Origin: Bacilli bacterium
GTDB lineage: Bacteria; Bacillota_I; Bacilli_A; RFN20; CAG-826
Length of the DNA stretch: 5,782 nucleotides
Reading direction: 5' to 3'
NCBI GenBank assembly: GCA_024693415.1
Contig: JAILKX010000240.1
Coordinates: 1 to 5,782 of the forward strand
The notes under the pieces are model-generated. The model was not told the origin of the DNA. It saw nothing but the letters and a program-made list of their open reading frames with translations, and did no database searches. Of the stretch, positions 1 through 5,566 are shown piece after piece; position 1 is the first letter of the stretch; each line of letters begins with the position of its first letter. Both the position numbers and the translations under genes were made by a program.

Positions 1-1
1 C

Positions 2-67
2 AACACCACCGACAAGGACATCAAAGCCTTGGCGAGGATGATCGCGAAATACTTCCAAGAGGATTGA
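2..67 (+). CDS. C-terminal end of an unidentified protein (partial, cut by left edge)
   Basis: An open frame enters from the left edge and ends at TGA 65-67, giving 21 residues that end in ALARMIAKYFQED. The tail is rich in alternating charged and hydrophobic residues, which fits a terminal amphipathic helix, but it is too short to assign to a family. This frame is preferred over the other two because its stop lies only 7 bases before a hairpin terminator. Frame 1 also stays open, to a TAG at 142-144, but would run straight through the hairpin and the tandem repeat. Frame 3 stops early. I do not recognise the protein. Confidence 0.6.
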   Translation, partial: NTTDKDIKALARMIAKYFQED

Positions 68-74
68 CCGATAG

Positions 75-103
75 CCCGTTCCGCGCGATGCGGCGCGGGT
101 TTT
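75..103 (+). terminator. Intrinsic terminator of the left-edge gene
   Basis: The arms CCCGTTCCGC (75-84) and GCGGCGCGGG (90-99) pair over ten positions with one G-U and one mismatch, around the 5-base loop GCGAT. They are followed directly by TTTT (100-103). The hairpin sits 7 bases after the TGA at 65-67 and supports that reading frame. The U-tract is short, so termination may be incomplete. Confidence 0.7.
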
Positions 104-112
104 ATCTACGCC

Positions 113-143
113 ATAATTTACGACAAATAATTTACGACAAATA
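113..143 (+). repeat. Perfect 14-bp tandem direct repeat, candidate operator
   Basis: ATAATTTACGACAA occurs at 113-126 and again at 127-140 with no mismatch, followed by ATA (141-143), the start of a third unit. Each copy with its next base or two contains the short inverted element ATTT-N5-AAAT, as a dimeric DNA-binding protein might recognise. The array ends about 5 bases before the putative -35 of the promoter for the gene at 196, so it could be an operator or activator site for that gene. The gene's product has a C-terminal winged helix, so autoregulation is conceivable, but that is inference. The 14-bp period is not a whole number of helical turns. Confidence 0.6.
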
Positions 144-148
144 GGAAG

Positions 149-175
149 TTCACAAGCCTTGGTTCCTGCTATAAT
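149..175 (+). promoter_or_regulatory. Extended -10 promoter for the AlbA_2-type regulator gene
   Basis: A perfect TATAAT lies at 170-175, preceded by TG at 167-168, which makes the extended form TGC-TATAAT. The best -35 candidate is TTCACA at 149-154 (five of six bases of TTGACA), with a short 15-bp spacer; the extended -10 would compensate. Transcription is predicted to start near 181-183, leaving a leader of only about 14 bases that begins at or within the ribosome binding site. Confidence 0.75.
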
Positions 176-181
176 AGTGGC

Positions 182-187
182 GGGAGG
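182..187 (+). promoter_or_regulatory. Shine-Dalgarno sequence fixing the start at 196
   Basis: GGGAGG at 182-187 ends 8 bases before ATG 196-198, a near-ideal spacing. It fixes the start of the AlbA_2-type gene. If the promoter call is right, this motif lies at the extreme 5' end of the transcript. Confidence 0.8.
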
Positions 188-195
188 AAAAGAAG

Positions 196-1530
196 ATGAA
201 CTTCGGGACCGAAAGCGAAACGCTTGAATTCAAAAAGAGCACCGGCGAACTCGCCGATGCGATGAAATCGGTTTGCGCCATGCTGAACAAGCATGGTTTC
301 GGCACCGTTTATTTCGGCATCTTCCCTAGCGGCGAAGCCAAGGGGCAGGAAGTAAGCGATTCGACTTTGCGCGATGTATCGCGGAAGGTATACGAATCGA
401 TTTCCCCGACCATCGTGCCGAGCGTCAGCAAGAAATCGGTCGATGGGAAAGACATCATCGAGCTGTCGTTCAAGGGGAGCGACCGGCCGTATTCTTGCCG
501 CGGCGTCTATTATATCCGCTCAGCCGATGAAGACCGGATCCTGCCTAACGACGAGCTGCGGAGGATGTTCCTCTACGACGCTGCGCACCGGTGGGACGAG
601 GAGCTTAGCGAGCATACCGTCGAGGATATCAGCGTTGCGACGCTCAAATCCTTCTACGCCAAAGCGACGGCGTGCGGGAGGGTCAAAGACCTCGCCTACG
701 AGCCTGCTTCAATCCTAGCGAAGCTCCATCTGCTCCGCGATGGCCGCCTGACGAACGCCGGATATTATCTTTTCGGCAAAGGCAGCCCGGTGACATTGAA
801 GCTTGCGGTATTCGCTAGCGACGAAAAATTGACTTTCCTCGACATCAATCGCGCCGAAGGCAATATCCTCGACTTGATCGAAGTCGCCTATGAATACGTT
901 AAGAAAAACATGCGCTGGCGGGCCAGGATCGACGATTTCAAACGGGTTGAGACGCCTGAGATTCCACTTTCATCGCTCCGCGAGATCATCTGCAACGGCT
1001 TCGCGCATGCGCGCTACCAATCCTTCACCCAGCACGAGATCACGATCCACCCAGGAAAAATCCGGATCTACAATCCCGGCGAATTCCCAATCGGCTACCG
1101 CCCTGAGGATTTCGCAAGGGAAAACCTGGCGTCCATCGCCAGGAATCCTTTGATCCTGAAAACGCTTTTCCTCTCGGATGACGTGGAACCCTATGGCAGC
1201 GGCTTCAAGAAGGTTTTCAAGGAATGCGAGGAAGCCGAGGTCGGCGTTGAATATTCGCTCGACAGGGATGGCTTCACCTTCGCTTTTCTGAGGAACCAGA
1301 AGGATATCGATAGCGGCGATCCCCCGAAGCGCGGACTGGACGACGAGGAGGCGACGGTGGTGTCCTTCATCAAAAAGGATCCCTATTCCTCGGCGGCGAA
1401 AATCGGAAAGACCATCGGCAAATCCCCGCGGACGATCCAGAGGATCTTCGCCCGGCTTAGGGAAGATGGGCTGCTAAGACGCAACGGCACCAAGGGCGGA
1501 TATTGGGAGCTTATGCTTGGCAATAAATAA
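196..1530 (+). CDS. AlbA_2 / GHKL-like / winged-helix putative regulator
   Basis: This 444-residue protein matches the common Schlafen AlbA_2 family of putative transcriptional regulators, often misannotated as RecG-like helicases; no helicase motifs are present. Residues about 1-125 look like AlbA_2: the opening ESETLEFKKS, a glycine-rich strand with GTVYFGI, and YYIRSADEDRILPNDELRRMF. A second part near 255-345 resembles the degenerate GHKL-type ATPase region of the family: the N-box-like E263-x3-N267 followed by H271, and PYGSGF at 332-337. Residues about 383-440 form a winged helix (KIGKTIGKSPRTIQRIFARL, then DGLLRR and a GGYWEL wing). The start is set by a strong Shine-Dalgarno 8 bases upstream. 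It is monocistronic: own promoter before it, terminator at its stop. DNA binding and regulation are family-level expectation. The target is unknown, possibly its own tandem-repeat operator. No signal peptide or membrane segment is visible, so it should be cytoplasmic. Confidence 0.88.
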   Translation: MNFGTESETLEFKKSTGELADAMKSVCAMLNKHGFGTVYFGIFPSGEAKGQEVSDSTLRDVSRKVYESISPTIVPSVSKKSVDGKDIIELSFKGSDRPYSCRGVYYIRSADEDRILPNDELRRMFLYDAAHRWDEELSEHTVEDISVATLKSFYAKATACGRVKDLAYEPASILAKLHLLRDGRLTNAGYYLFGKGSPVTLKLAVFASDEKLTFLDINRAEGNILDLIEVAYEYVKKNMRWRARIDDFKRVETPEIPLSSLREIICNGFAHARYQSFTQHEITIHPGKIRIYNPGEFPIGYRPEDFARENLASIARNPLILKTLFLSDDVEPYGSGFKKVFKECEEAEVGVEYSLDRDGFTFAFLRNQKDIDSGDPPKRGLDDEEATVVSFIKKDPYSSAAKIGKTIGKSPRTIQRIFARLREDGLLRRNGTKGGYWELMLGNK

Positions 1531-1563
1531 GGAAAAACGCCAATCCATTGGCGTTTTTCCTTA
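1528..1563. terminator. Bidirectional intrinsic terminator between convergent genes
   Basis: A 17-bp perfect inverted repeat has arms at 1528-1544 and 1547-1563; with a realistic loop it closes as TCCA. The GC core ACGCCAA / TTGGCGT is flanked by an A5 run on the left and a T5 run on the right, so either strand gives a hairpin followed by a U-tract. It begins on the TAA stop of the plus-strand gene at 196-1530 and lies 22 bases past the stop of the minus-strand gene at 1586-2656. It should terminate both. Confidence 0.9.
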
Positions 1564-1582
1564 CATAATTATTCTAGGCATG

Positions 1583-1605
1583 GTATCAAAATTTTAATTT
1601 GATAC
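1583..1605. repeat. AT-rich inverted repeat spanning the stop codon of the minus-strand gene
   Basis: GTATCAAA (1583-1590) and TTTGATAC (1598-1605) are perfect inverted copies separated by 7 bases. The minus-strand TGA stop (1586-1588) lies inside one arm, so the last codons and stop of the methyltransferase-like gene would sit in an 8-bp stem. It is weak as a terminator because it lacks GC content and a U-tract. It could be a 3'-end stabilising hairpin or a protein site; the function is unknown. Confidence 0.4.
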
Positions 1606-2656
1606 ATATCTTCTTACATATTTCATTATCAAAGAGTTTATATAGGTCTTCCCGTGTGTTGATGACCTCTTTCCTAAGCGCTTCGTGAAGCGCGCAGAGG
1701 ATCGCGTCATCATAGGATTCCGCCTCTTCGTAGGCATCGTCGCCATAGCCTTCGACCGCCTGCTCATAGAGGTAACTGATGAGGCATCTCCTGAAATAGA
1801 CGATGATTGAATCCTCGATCCAGTAGTCGTAGCGGGTGCCCGCTTTTTCATTGCGGAGCAGTTCGCAATATAGGGGAAGCGCGTCGTCGGCGTTGTGCCA
1901 TAGGTCGGCGAATACATAGTCGACCTTGCCGACTTCGGACAGCGTCTTCTCGTCCAAGGCATCGCCTTCGACGATCTTGATCTTCTCGGGGTGGGGGAAG
2001 CGGGGGAGGAGGTGCTTCTTGAACAAAGAGACGGTTTTTCTGTCGCGCTCGACGACGATCAACTCTTCGACTTCCTCTTTGCGGGATGCCATGAAGGTGA
2101 AGTATCCTAACCCTAATCCATAGGTCGCGACTTTGCCCTTCGCGTTGGCGATCGGCCCTTCCATCGTGAAGACCTCGTGGGGGATGATGCTCATCCAGGG
2201 AACGTCTTTGTCGCTTATGAGGGGATAGGTGACCTCGGATTCGAAGTAGCCGAGCCTCTCATGGTCATAAAAGCTCGGCGATGGGTCGACTTTTTTCTCC
2301 CTGGCGACGAAGACCTCGCCCGGCAGATAGCTCTTCCATTCGAACTTGAGCTTCCCGTCGGTGAGTCCCTTCAGGCCATCGTAGGCTAAGAAGCAGGGGT
2401 TATTCTCGATGAGGCGCTTATCGATCCTTTCGATGGCGCCTTTGCCGAAGGAGATATCCTCCTTGAGGGTCTTATTGATTGCTTTGGACACCGCGAGGTC
2501 CGGGGCAAAGCCTTTTTGCCGGGCCGAAAGGTAATTCCGCGATAACCGCGGGGCTTCCTCAATCAAACGGTTGACCATCTGGTCTTCCACGCTCGCCCGG
2601 CTTAGGCTTTCGAATAACTCGGAGATCGGCTTAGCTAAAATTGGATTGATTTTCAT
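1586..2656 (-). CDS. Class I SAM-dependent methyltransferase-like protein, orphan
   Basis: This 356-residue protein has a Rossmann methyltransferase core in its middle. Motif I is GLGLGYF (180-186) after the strand GKVATY. The acidic end of strand 2 is VVERD (201-205), motif III is IVEGDALD (228-235) and the motif IV position carries DYVFADLWHN (246-255). The order and spacing fit class I methyltransferases and resemble the spermidine-synthase-like subgroup. About 170 residues precede the core and look mostly helical at first (to about 85), then contain a W/Y-rich segment. This N-terminal part is specific to the family and I cannot assign a substrate. The last 20 residues (ending KKICIKLKF) are AT-rich and lysine-rich, unlike the rest. 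ATG 2654-2656 is chosen as the longest start and lies just after an extended -10, but no Shine-Dalgarno precedes it. M27 (2576-2578, minus) has a weak GGAAG 5 bases upstream and would give 330 residues. Monocistronic; catalytic activity is inferred. Confidence 0.8.
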   Translation of the reverse strand: MKINPILAKPISELFESLSRASVEDQMVNRLIEEAPRLSRNYLSARQKGFAPDLAVSKAINKTLKEDISFGKGAIERIDKRLIENNPCFLAYDGLKGLTDGKLKFEWKSYLPGEVFVAREKKVDPSPSFYDHERLGYFESEVTYPLISDKDVPWMSIIPHEVFTMEGPIANAKGKVATYGLGLGYFTFMASRKEEVEELIVVERDRKTVSLFKKHLLPRFPHPEKIKIVEGDALDEKTLSEVGKVDYVFADLWHNADDALPLYCELLRNEKAGTRYDYWIEDSIIVYFRRCLISYLYEQAVEGYGDDAYEEAESYDDAILCALHEALRKEVINTREDLYKLFDNEICKKICIKLKF

Positions 2657-2668
2657 GGTTCGATAACG

Positions 2669-2677
2669 ATTATATCA
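2669..2677 (-). promoter_or_regulatory. Extended -10 promoter for the methyltransferase-like gene
   Basis: Read on the minus strand, TGA-TATAAT occupies 2677 to 2669: a perfect -10 hexamer with the extended TG element. No good -35 is present at the expected distance (around 2692-2697 the minus strand reads GGGGAA), and the spacer holds an alternating GCGCGCGC run (2679-2686). Only 12 bases separate the hexamer from ATG 2656, so a start 6-8 bases downstream would give a leader of about 4-6 bases. Confidence 0.65.
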
Positions 2678-2727
2678 TGCGCGCGCTGGCTTTCCCCTAG
2701 TTTCGCCATCGCCCAAAGCAAAGAATC

Positions 2728-2741
2728 CGCCCCGGTGGGCG
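2728..2741. repeat. Short GC hairpin in the divergent intergenic region
   Basis: CGCCC-CGGT-GGGCG forms a 5-bp stem with a 4-base loop, followed on the plus strand by only TTT. It could be a remnant or weak terminator-like element, or merely upstream spacer DNA between the two divergent promoters. No function is claimed. Confidence 0.25.
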
Positions 2742-2832
2742 TTTCATATCATTACGAAACTACACATTCAAATTTCGGTTTCCAAACCTGCTCAAAAATA
2801 TCCCCGGAATCGTCAAATTCACTCGATTTTTC

Positions 2833-2851
2833 CTTATCATTCAATGATAAG
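2833..2851. promoter_or_regulatory. 19-bp perfect palindrome, candidate repressor operator
   Basis: CTTATCATT-C-AATGATAAG is a perfect 9-1-9 inverted repeat. It overlaps the putative -35 (2834-2839) and most of the spacer of the promoter for the three-gene oxidoreductase operon, the classical position for a repressor. The 9-1-9 layout is shared by several dimeric regulator families, including Fur-type proteins, but the bases do not match a consensus I know, so no regulator is named. If transcribed from an upstream promoter it could instead form an RNA hairpin just before GAGGGG (2851-2856). Confidence 0.6.
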
Positions 2852-2863
2852 AGGGGCTATACT
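2834..2863 (+). promoter_or_regulatory. Promoter of the three-gene oxidoreductase operon
   Basis: TATACT at 2858-2863 is a five-of-six match to the -10 consensus. TTATCA at 2834-2839 (four of six) is a possible -35 with an 18-bp spacer. The predicted start falls at about 2869-2871, which coincides with the first in-frame ATG (2869), so the message would be leaderless or nearly so. The GAGGGG at 2851-2856 would then lie outside the transcript. If a promoter further upstream is used, GAGGGG could serve as a distant Shine-Dalgarno (12 bases from ATG 2869). Confidence 0.5.
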
Positions 2864-2868
2864 TATTA

Positions 2869-4302
2869 ATGCATATGGAAGATATCATCATTATCGGTGG
2901 AGGCGTCATCGGCGCCTTCGTAGCGCGTTATCTATCCCGCTACAAAACTTCGATCCTCGTTTTGGATAAGGAGACCGATGTCGGAGACGTGACCTCGATG
3001 GCCAATTCGGCGATCGGCCACTCCGGATACGATCCCGTCCCCGGGACCAAGAAAGCCTATTTCAACGTCAAGGGCAACAAGATGTACCCCGAGGTGTGCA
3101 AGCAGCTCGACGTCCATTTCGATATGTGCGGCTCCCTCACCGTCGCCCTCGACGATAAGCAGTTCGCGATGCTAGGCGACCTCAAGAAGAGGGCCGAGCA
3201 AAACGGCGTCGAGACCAAGCTCCTCACCGGCGAGGAAGTCAAGGCGATGGAACCTAACGTCTCCCAAGACGTCAAAGGCGCTTTGCTTTGCCCGACCGCC
3301 GGGGTCGTGAACCCCTTCACCCTCACGGTCCACGCGATGGAAAACGCGGTGGACAATGGGGCGAAACTTCAGCTCGGGTGCGAGGTTTTGGGAATCGATA
3401 AAACCGAGAAGGGCTATGTTGTCCATACGAATCTCGGCGACTACGAAGCAAGGCTCGTCATCAACTGCGCGGGCCTCTTCTCCGACAAGATCGCCGCGAT
3501 GATCGAGGACATCGATTGGTCCATCCGCCCGCGCAAAGGCGAATATTACGTCTTGGACCACTACGCCAAAGGGCTCGTGAACCACGTCCTCTTCCCGCTT
3601 CCTAGCGAAAAGGGCAAGGGCATCTTGGTCACCATGACGACCTCGGGCAATTACCTTGTGGGACCGAGCTCCGAATGGGTGGACGACAAAGAGGACTACG
3701 CGACCGACACCTTGACCTTAGCTAACGTCAAGGCCCAGGCCACCATGATGGTCCCCAATATTCCCTTCCGCGAGCAGATCAGGGTCTTCTCCGGCCTCCG
3801 CGCCACCCCGTCGACCCACGACTTCATCATCGAGAAATCCCATAAATATGATACTTTCGTCAACGTTGCCGGCATCGAGTCGCCAGGTTTGGCTTCCTCG
3901 CCGGCGATCGGGCAATACGTGGCCGACGAACTCGTCGCCCCGACCCTTGGGTTAGAGCTCAAGGAGCAGTGGAACCCCTGCGTTAAGCCCTACGTCAAGC
4001 CCGCGGACATGGAGCTTGAGGAGCGCAACGCCCTCATCGCCAAGAACCCGCACTTCGGCAAGATGGTCTGCAACTGCGAGAAGGTCTCGTTAGGCGAGAT
4101 CGAGGACGCGCTCTCCAGAAGCGTCCCGCCCCATACCATCAAAGCCCTAAAGAAGAGGACTCGTGCTGGATTTGGCAAATGCCAGGGCGGATTCTGCCAG
4201 CCGCAGGTCTTGCTCCTATTAGCCGAGCACTATGGCATCTCGCCCCTAGACGTCTTATACGACAAAGAGGGCAGCAACATCCTCGAGGGGGTCAGCAAAT
4301 AA
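2869..4302 (+). CDS. GlpA-like FAD-dependent dehydrogenase with C-terminal BFD-like [2Fe-2S] domain
   Basis: This 477-residue cytoplasmic flavoprotein has a DAO fold followed by a bacterioferritin-ferredoxin-like domain. The FAD dinucleotide site is IIIIGGGVIG (6-15), with D33 at the end of strand 2 where Glu is commoner. The DAO signature SMANSAIGHSGYDP (43-56), NCAG (199-202) and GIESPGLASSPAIG (335-348) follow. The C-terminal domain (about 399-455) has four cysteines, C401-x-C403-x34-C438-x4-C443, in CNCEK and GKCQGGFC, the usual [2Fe-2S] ligands of this domain. Domain order matches anaerobic glycerol-3-phosphate dehydrogenase subunit A, although E. coli GlpA is longer (about 540 residues). 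The substrate could be glycerol 3-phosphate, a 2-hydroxy acid or an amino acid; the sequence does not decide, and no glycerol kinase or facilitator gene is in the window. Two starts are possible: ATG 2869 and ATG 2875 (MEDIIIIGGG); the second is closer to family N-termini. It is the first gene of the operon, overlapping the next by one base. Confidence 0.9.
   Translation: MHMEDIIIIGGGVIGAFVARYLSRYKTSILVLDKETDVGDVTSMANSAIGHSGYDPVPGTKKAYFNVKGNKMYPEVCKQLDVHFDMCGSLTVALDDKQFAMLGDLKKRAEQNGVETKLLTGEEVKAMEPNVSQDVKGALLCPTAGVVNPFTLTVHAMENAVDNGAKLQLGCEVLGIDKTEKGYVVHTNLGDYEARLVINCAGLFSDKIAAMIEDIDWSIRPRKGEYYVLDHYAKGLVNHVLFPLPSEKGKGILVTMTTSGNYLVGPSSEWVDDKEDYATDTLTLANVKAQATMMVPNIPFREQIRVFSGLRATPSTHDFIIEKSHKYDTFVNVAGIESPGLASSPAIGQYVADELVAPTLGLELKEQWNPCVKPYVKPADMELEERNALIAKNPHFGKMVCNCEKVSLGEIEDALSRSVPPHTIKALKKRTRAGFGKCQGGFCQPQVLLLLAEHYGISPLDVLYDKEGSNILEGVSK
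4285..4291 (+). promoter_or_regulatory. Ribosome binding site and TAATG start-stop junction
   Basis: GAGGGGG (4285-4291), inside the end of the upstream gene, lies 10 bases before ATG 4302-4304. The ATG shares one base with the upstream TAA (TAATG), so the two flavoprotein subunits are probably translationally coupled. This site rules out the longer open frame that extends back to 4179 inside the upstream gene. Confidence 0.7.
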
Positions 4303-5564
4303 TGGTTACCCGCGATTTAGTCATCATCGGAGGCGGATCGGCCGGCATGGCCGCCGCCGTGAGCGCCTACGATAACGGCGTTAGAGATATCCTCATCCTT
4401 GAGCGGAGCGAATTCCTCGGCGGCATCCTCAACCAATGCATCCACAACGGATTCGGCCTCCACGAATTCAAAGAGGAGCTGACCGGCCCCGAATTCCTCA
4501 CCCGCTTCGTGAAGCAGGTGCAGGAGCGCGGCATCGAGTACAAGCTCAATTCCTACGTCTACGAGATCACCCCCGAGAAGGTGGTCCGCTATGTTTCCGA
4601 AGCTGACGGCGCCGTCGAGATCCAAGCGAAAGCCATCGTCATGGCCGCCGGATGCTATGAAAGAAACGCAGGCGCCATCGGCATTCCTGGCGATCGCCCA
4701 GCCGGCGTCATCACCGCGGGCCAAGCCCAGCTCTACCTCAATGAGTATGGCTATATGGTCGGCAAGAAGGTGTTCATCTTAGGCTCAGGCGACATCGGCC
4801 TCATCATGGCCCGCCGCATGACCTTAGAGGGCGCGAAGGTCCTCGGCGTCGCCGAGATCATGCCCTATAGCAACGGCCTCAACAGGAACATCGTCCAGTG
4901 TTTGAAGGACTATGACATCCCGCTATATCTGAGCCACACGGTTTCCAAGGTCATCGGCAAAGCCAAGCTCGAGGCGATCGAGATCAGCGAAGTCGATAGC
5001 CATATGCAGCCGATCCCCGGCACCGAGATGCGGTTCGACGTCGACACCCTTTTGCTTTCGATCGGCCTCATCCCCAACAACAACCTCCTCGACAAGATCG
5101 GGGTGAAGCAGGGCAGGAGCAGAGGCTCCGCCGTCAACCAGGCGATGGAAACTTCTCTAGATGGCGTCTTCTCTTGCGGCAACGTGCTCCACGTCCATGA
5201 CCTCGTCGACTGGGTGGTCGACGAAGCCAAGACCGCCGGCGCCTCCGCCGCCAAGTACCTCCAAGGCGATTTGCCGCGCGGCGAGCACCATATCGAGACC
5301 GAAGCCGGAGACGGCGTCGGCTACGTCGTCCCCGCCGTCATCGATTTGGACAGCGCCCCCGAGAAGCTCCAGTTCAAGTTCCGCGTCCGGAAACCGAGCA
5401 AGGAGGTCTACATCGTCTATTCCATGAACGGCGTCCCGTTCAAGAAGATCTACAAGCCGGCGATCATCCCGAGCGAAATGGAGATCGACCCGATCCCCAA
5501 GAACCTCTTGCCCAGTAATGAGGGCAAGATTACCATCTCCCTTATGCCGAAGGAGGCGAAGTGA
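4302..5564 (+). CDS. FAD/NAD(P)-dependent oxidoreductase subunit (Pyr_redox_2 type)
   Basis: This 420-residue protein has the two-dinucleotide-domain fold. The FAD site is VIIGGGSAGMAAA (7-19) with ribose-binding E34. ILGSGDIG (159-166) with E185 is the NAD(P) Rossmann motif; an acidic residue there suggests NAD(H) rather than NADP(H). The second FAD signature is LDGVFSCGNVLHVHD (286-300). GGILNQCIHNGFG (40-52) has one cysteine and no CxxC pair, so it is not a disulfide reductase. It resembles the alpha-type flavoprotein of HcnA/proline-dehydrogenase-like complexes but lacks its own iron-sulfur domain, which is carried by the upstream gene product. The last 90 residues form a strand-rich tail, probably for subunit contacts. 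It likely accepts electrons from the DAO subunit and passes them to NAD+ or another carrier; the direction is not shown. The frame is open back to 4179, but the first 41 residues of that version are low-complexity read-through of the neighbour; the TAATG start is chosen. Confidence 0.9.
   Translation: MVTRDLVIIGGGSAGMAAAVSAYDNGVRDILILERSEFLGGILNQCIHNGFGLHEFKEELTGPEFLTRFVKQVQERGIEYKLNSYVYEITPEKVVRYVSEADGAVEIQAKAIVMAAGCYERNAGAIGIPGDRPAGVITAGQAQLYLNEYGYMVGKKVFILGSGDIGLIMARRMTLEGAKVLGVAEIMPYSNGLNRNIVQCLKDYDIPLYLSHTVSKVIGKAKLEAIEISEVDSHMQPIPGTEMRFDVDTLLLSIGLIPNNNLLDKIGVKQGRSRGSAVNQAMETSLDGVFSCGNVLHVHDLVDWVVDEAKTAGASAAKYLQGDLPRGEHHIETEAGDGVGYVVPAVIDLDSAPEKLQFKFRVRKPSKEVYIVYSMNGVPFKKIYKPAIIPSEMEIDPIPKNLLPSNEGKITISLMPKEAK
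5550..5556 (+). promoter_or_regulatory. Strong Shine-Dalgarno for the DUF1667 gene
   Basis: AAGGAGG (5550-5556) lies within the last codons of the upstream flavoprotein gene. It is 10 bases from ATG 5567 and 4 bases from an in-frame GTG at 5561 that overlaps the TGA stop (GTGA). Both starts are usable and they differ by two residues; ATG 5567 is preferred because it is the commoner start codon. Confidence 0.7.
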
Positions 5565-5566
5565 TT

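Noticed and set aside
2679..2686. GCGCGCGC alternating tract as a Z-DNA element
   Set aside because: Eight bases is too short to claim a structural role in GC-rich DNA; it is mentioned only as part of the promoter spacer.
2741..2760. GTTTC...GAAAC inverted repeat, and TTACGA resembling the 14-bp repeat upstream of the AlbA_2 gene
   Set aside because: The 5-bp arms around a 10-base gap are expected by chance, and the similarity to the tandem repeat covers only TTACGA.
2771..2790. Possible catabolite-responsive element on the minus strand (TTTGGAAACCGAAATT)
   Set aside because: It lacks the central CG in the required position and the second half-site. The match is too poor to call.
3172..3585. 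Antisense open frame of 137 codons within the DAO-type gene
   Set aside because: It is a by-product of GC-rich coding DNA on the other strand, with no start signals or recognisable domain.
4179..4301. N-terminal extension of the second flavoprotein from ATG 4179
   Set aside because: It overlaps the conserved [2Fe-2S] region of the upstream gene in another frame, encodes low-complexity Arg/Pro/Gln-rich sequence, and the conserved flavoprotein N-terminus begins at ATG 4302 behind a ribosome binding site.
4317..4724. Antisense open frame of 135 codons within the second flavoprotein gene
   Set aside because: Shadow of the plus-strand gene; its composition is the complement of the conserved FAD region and it matches no family.
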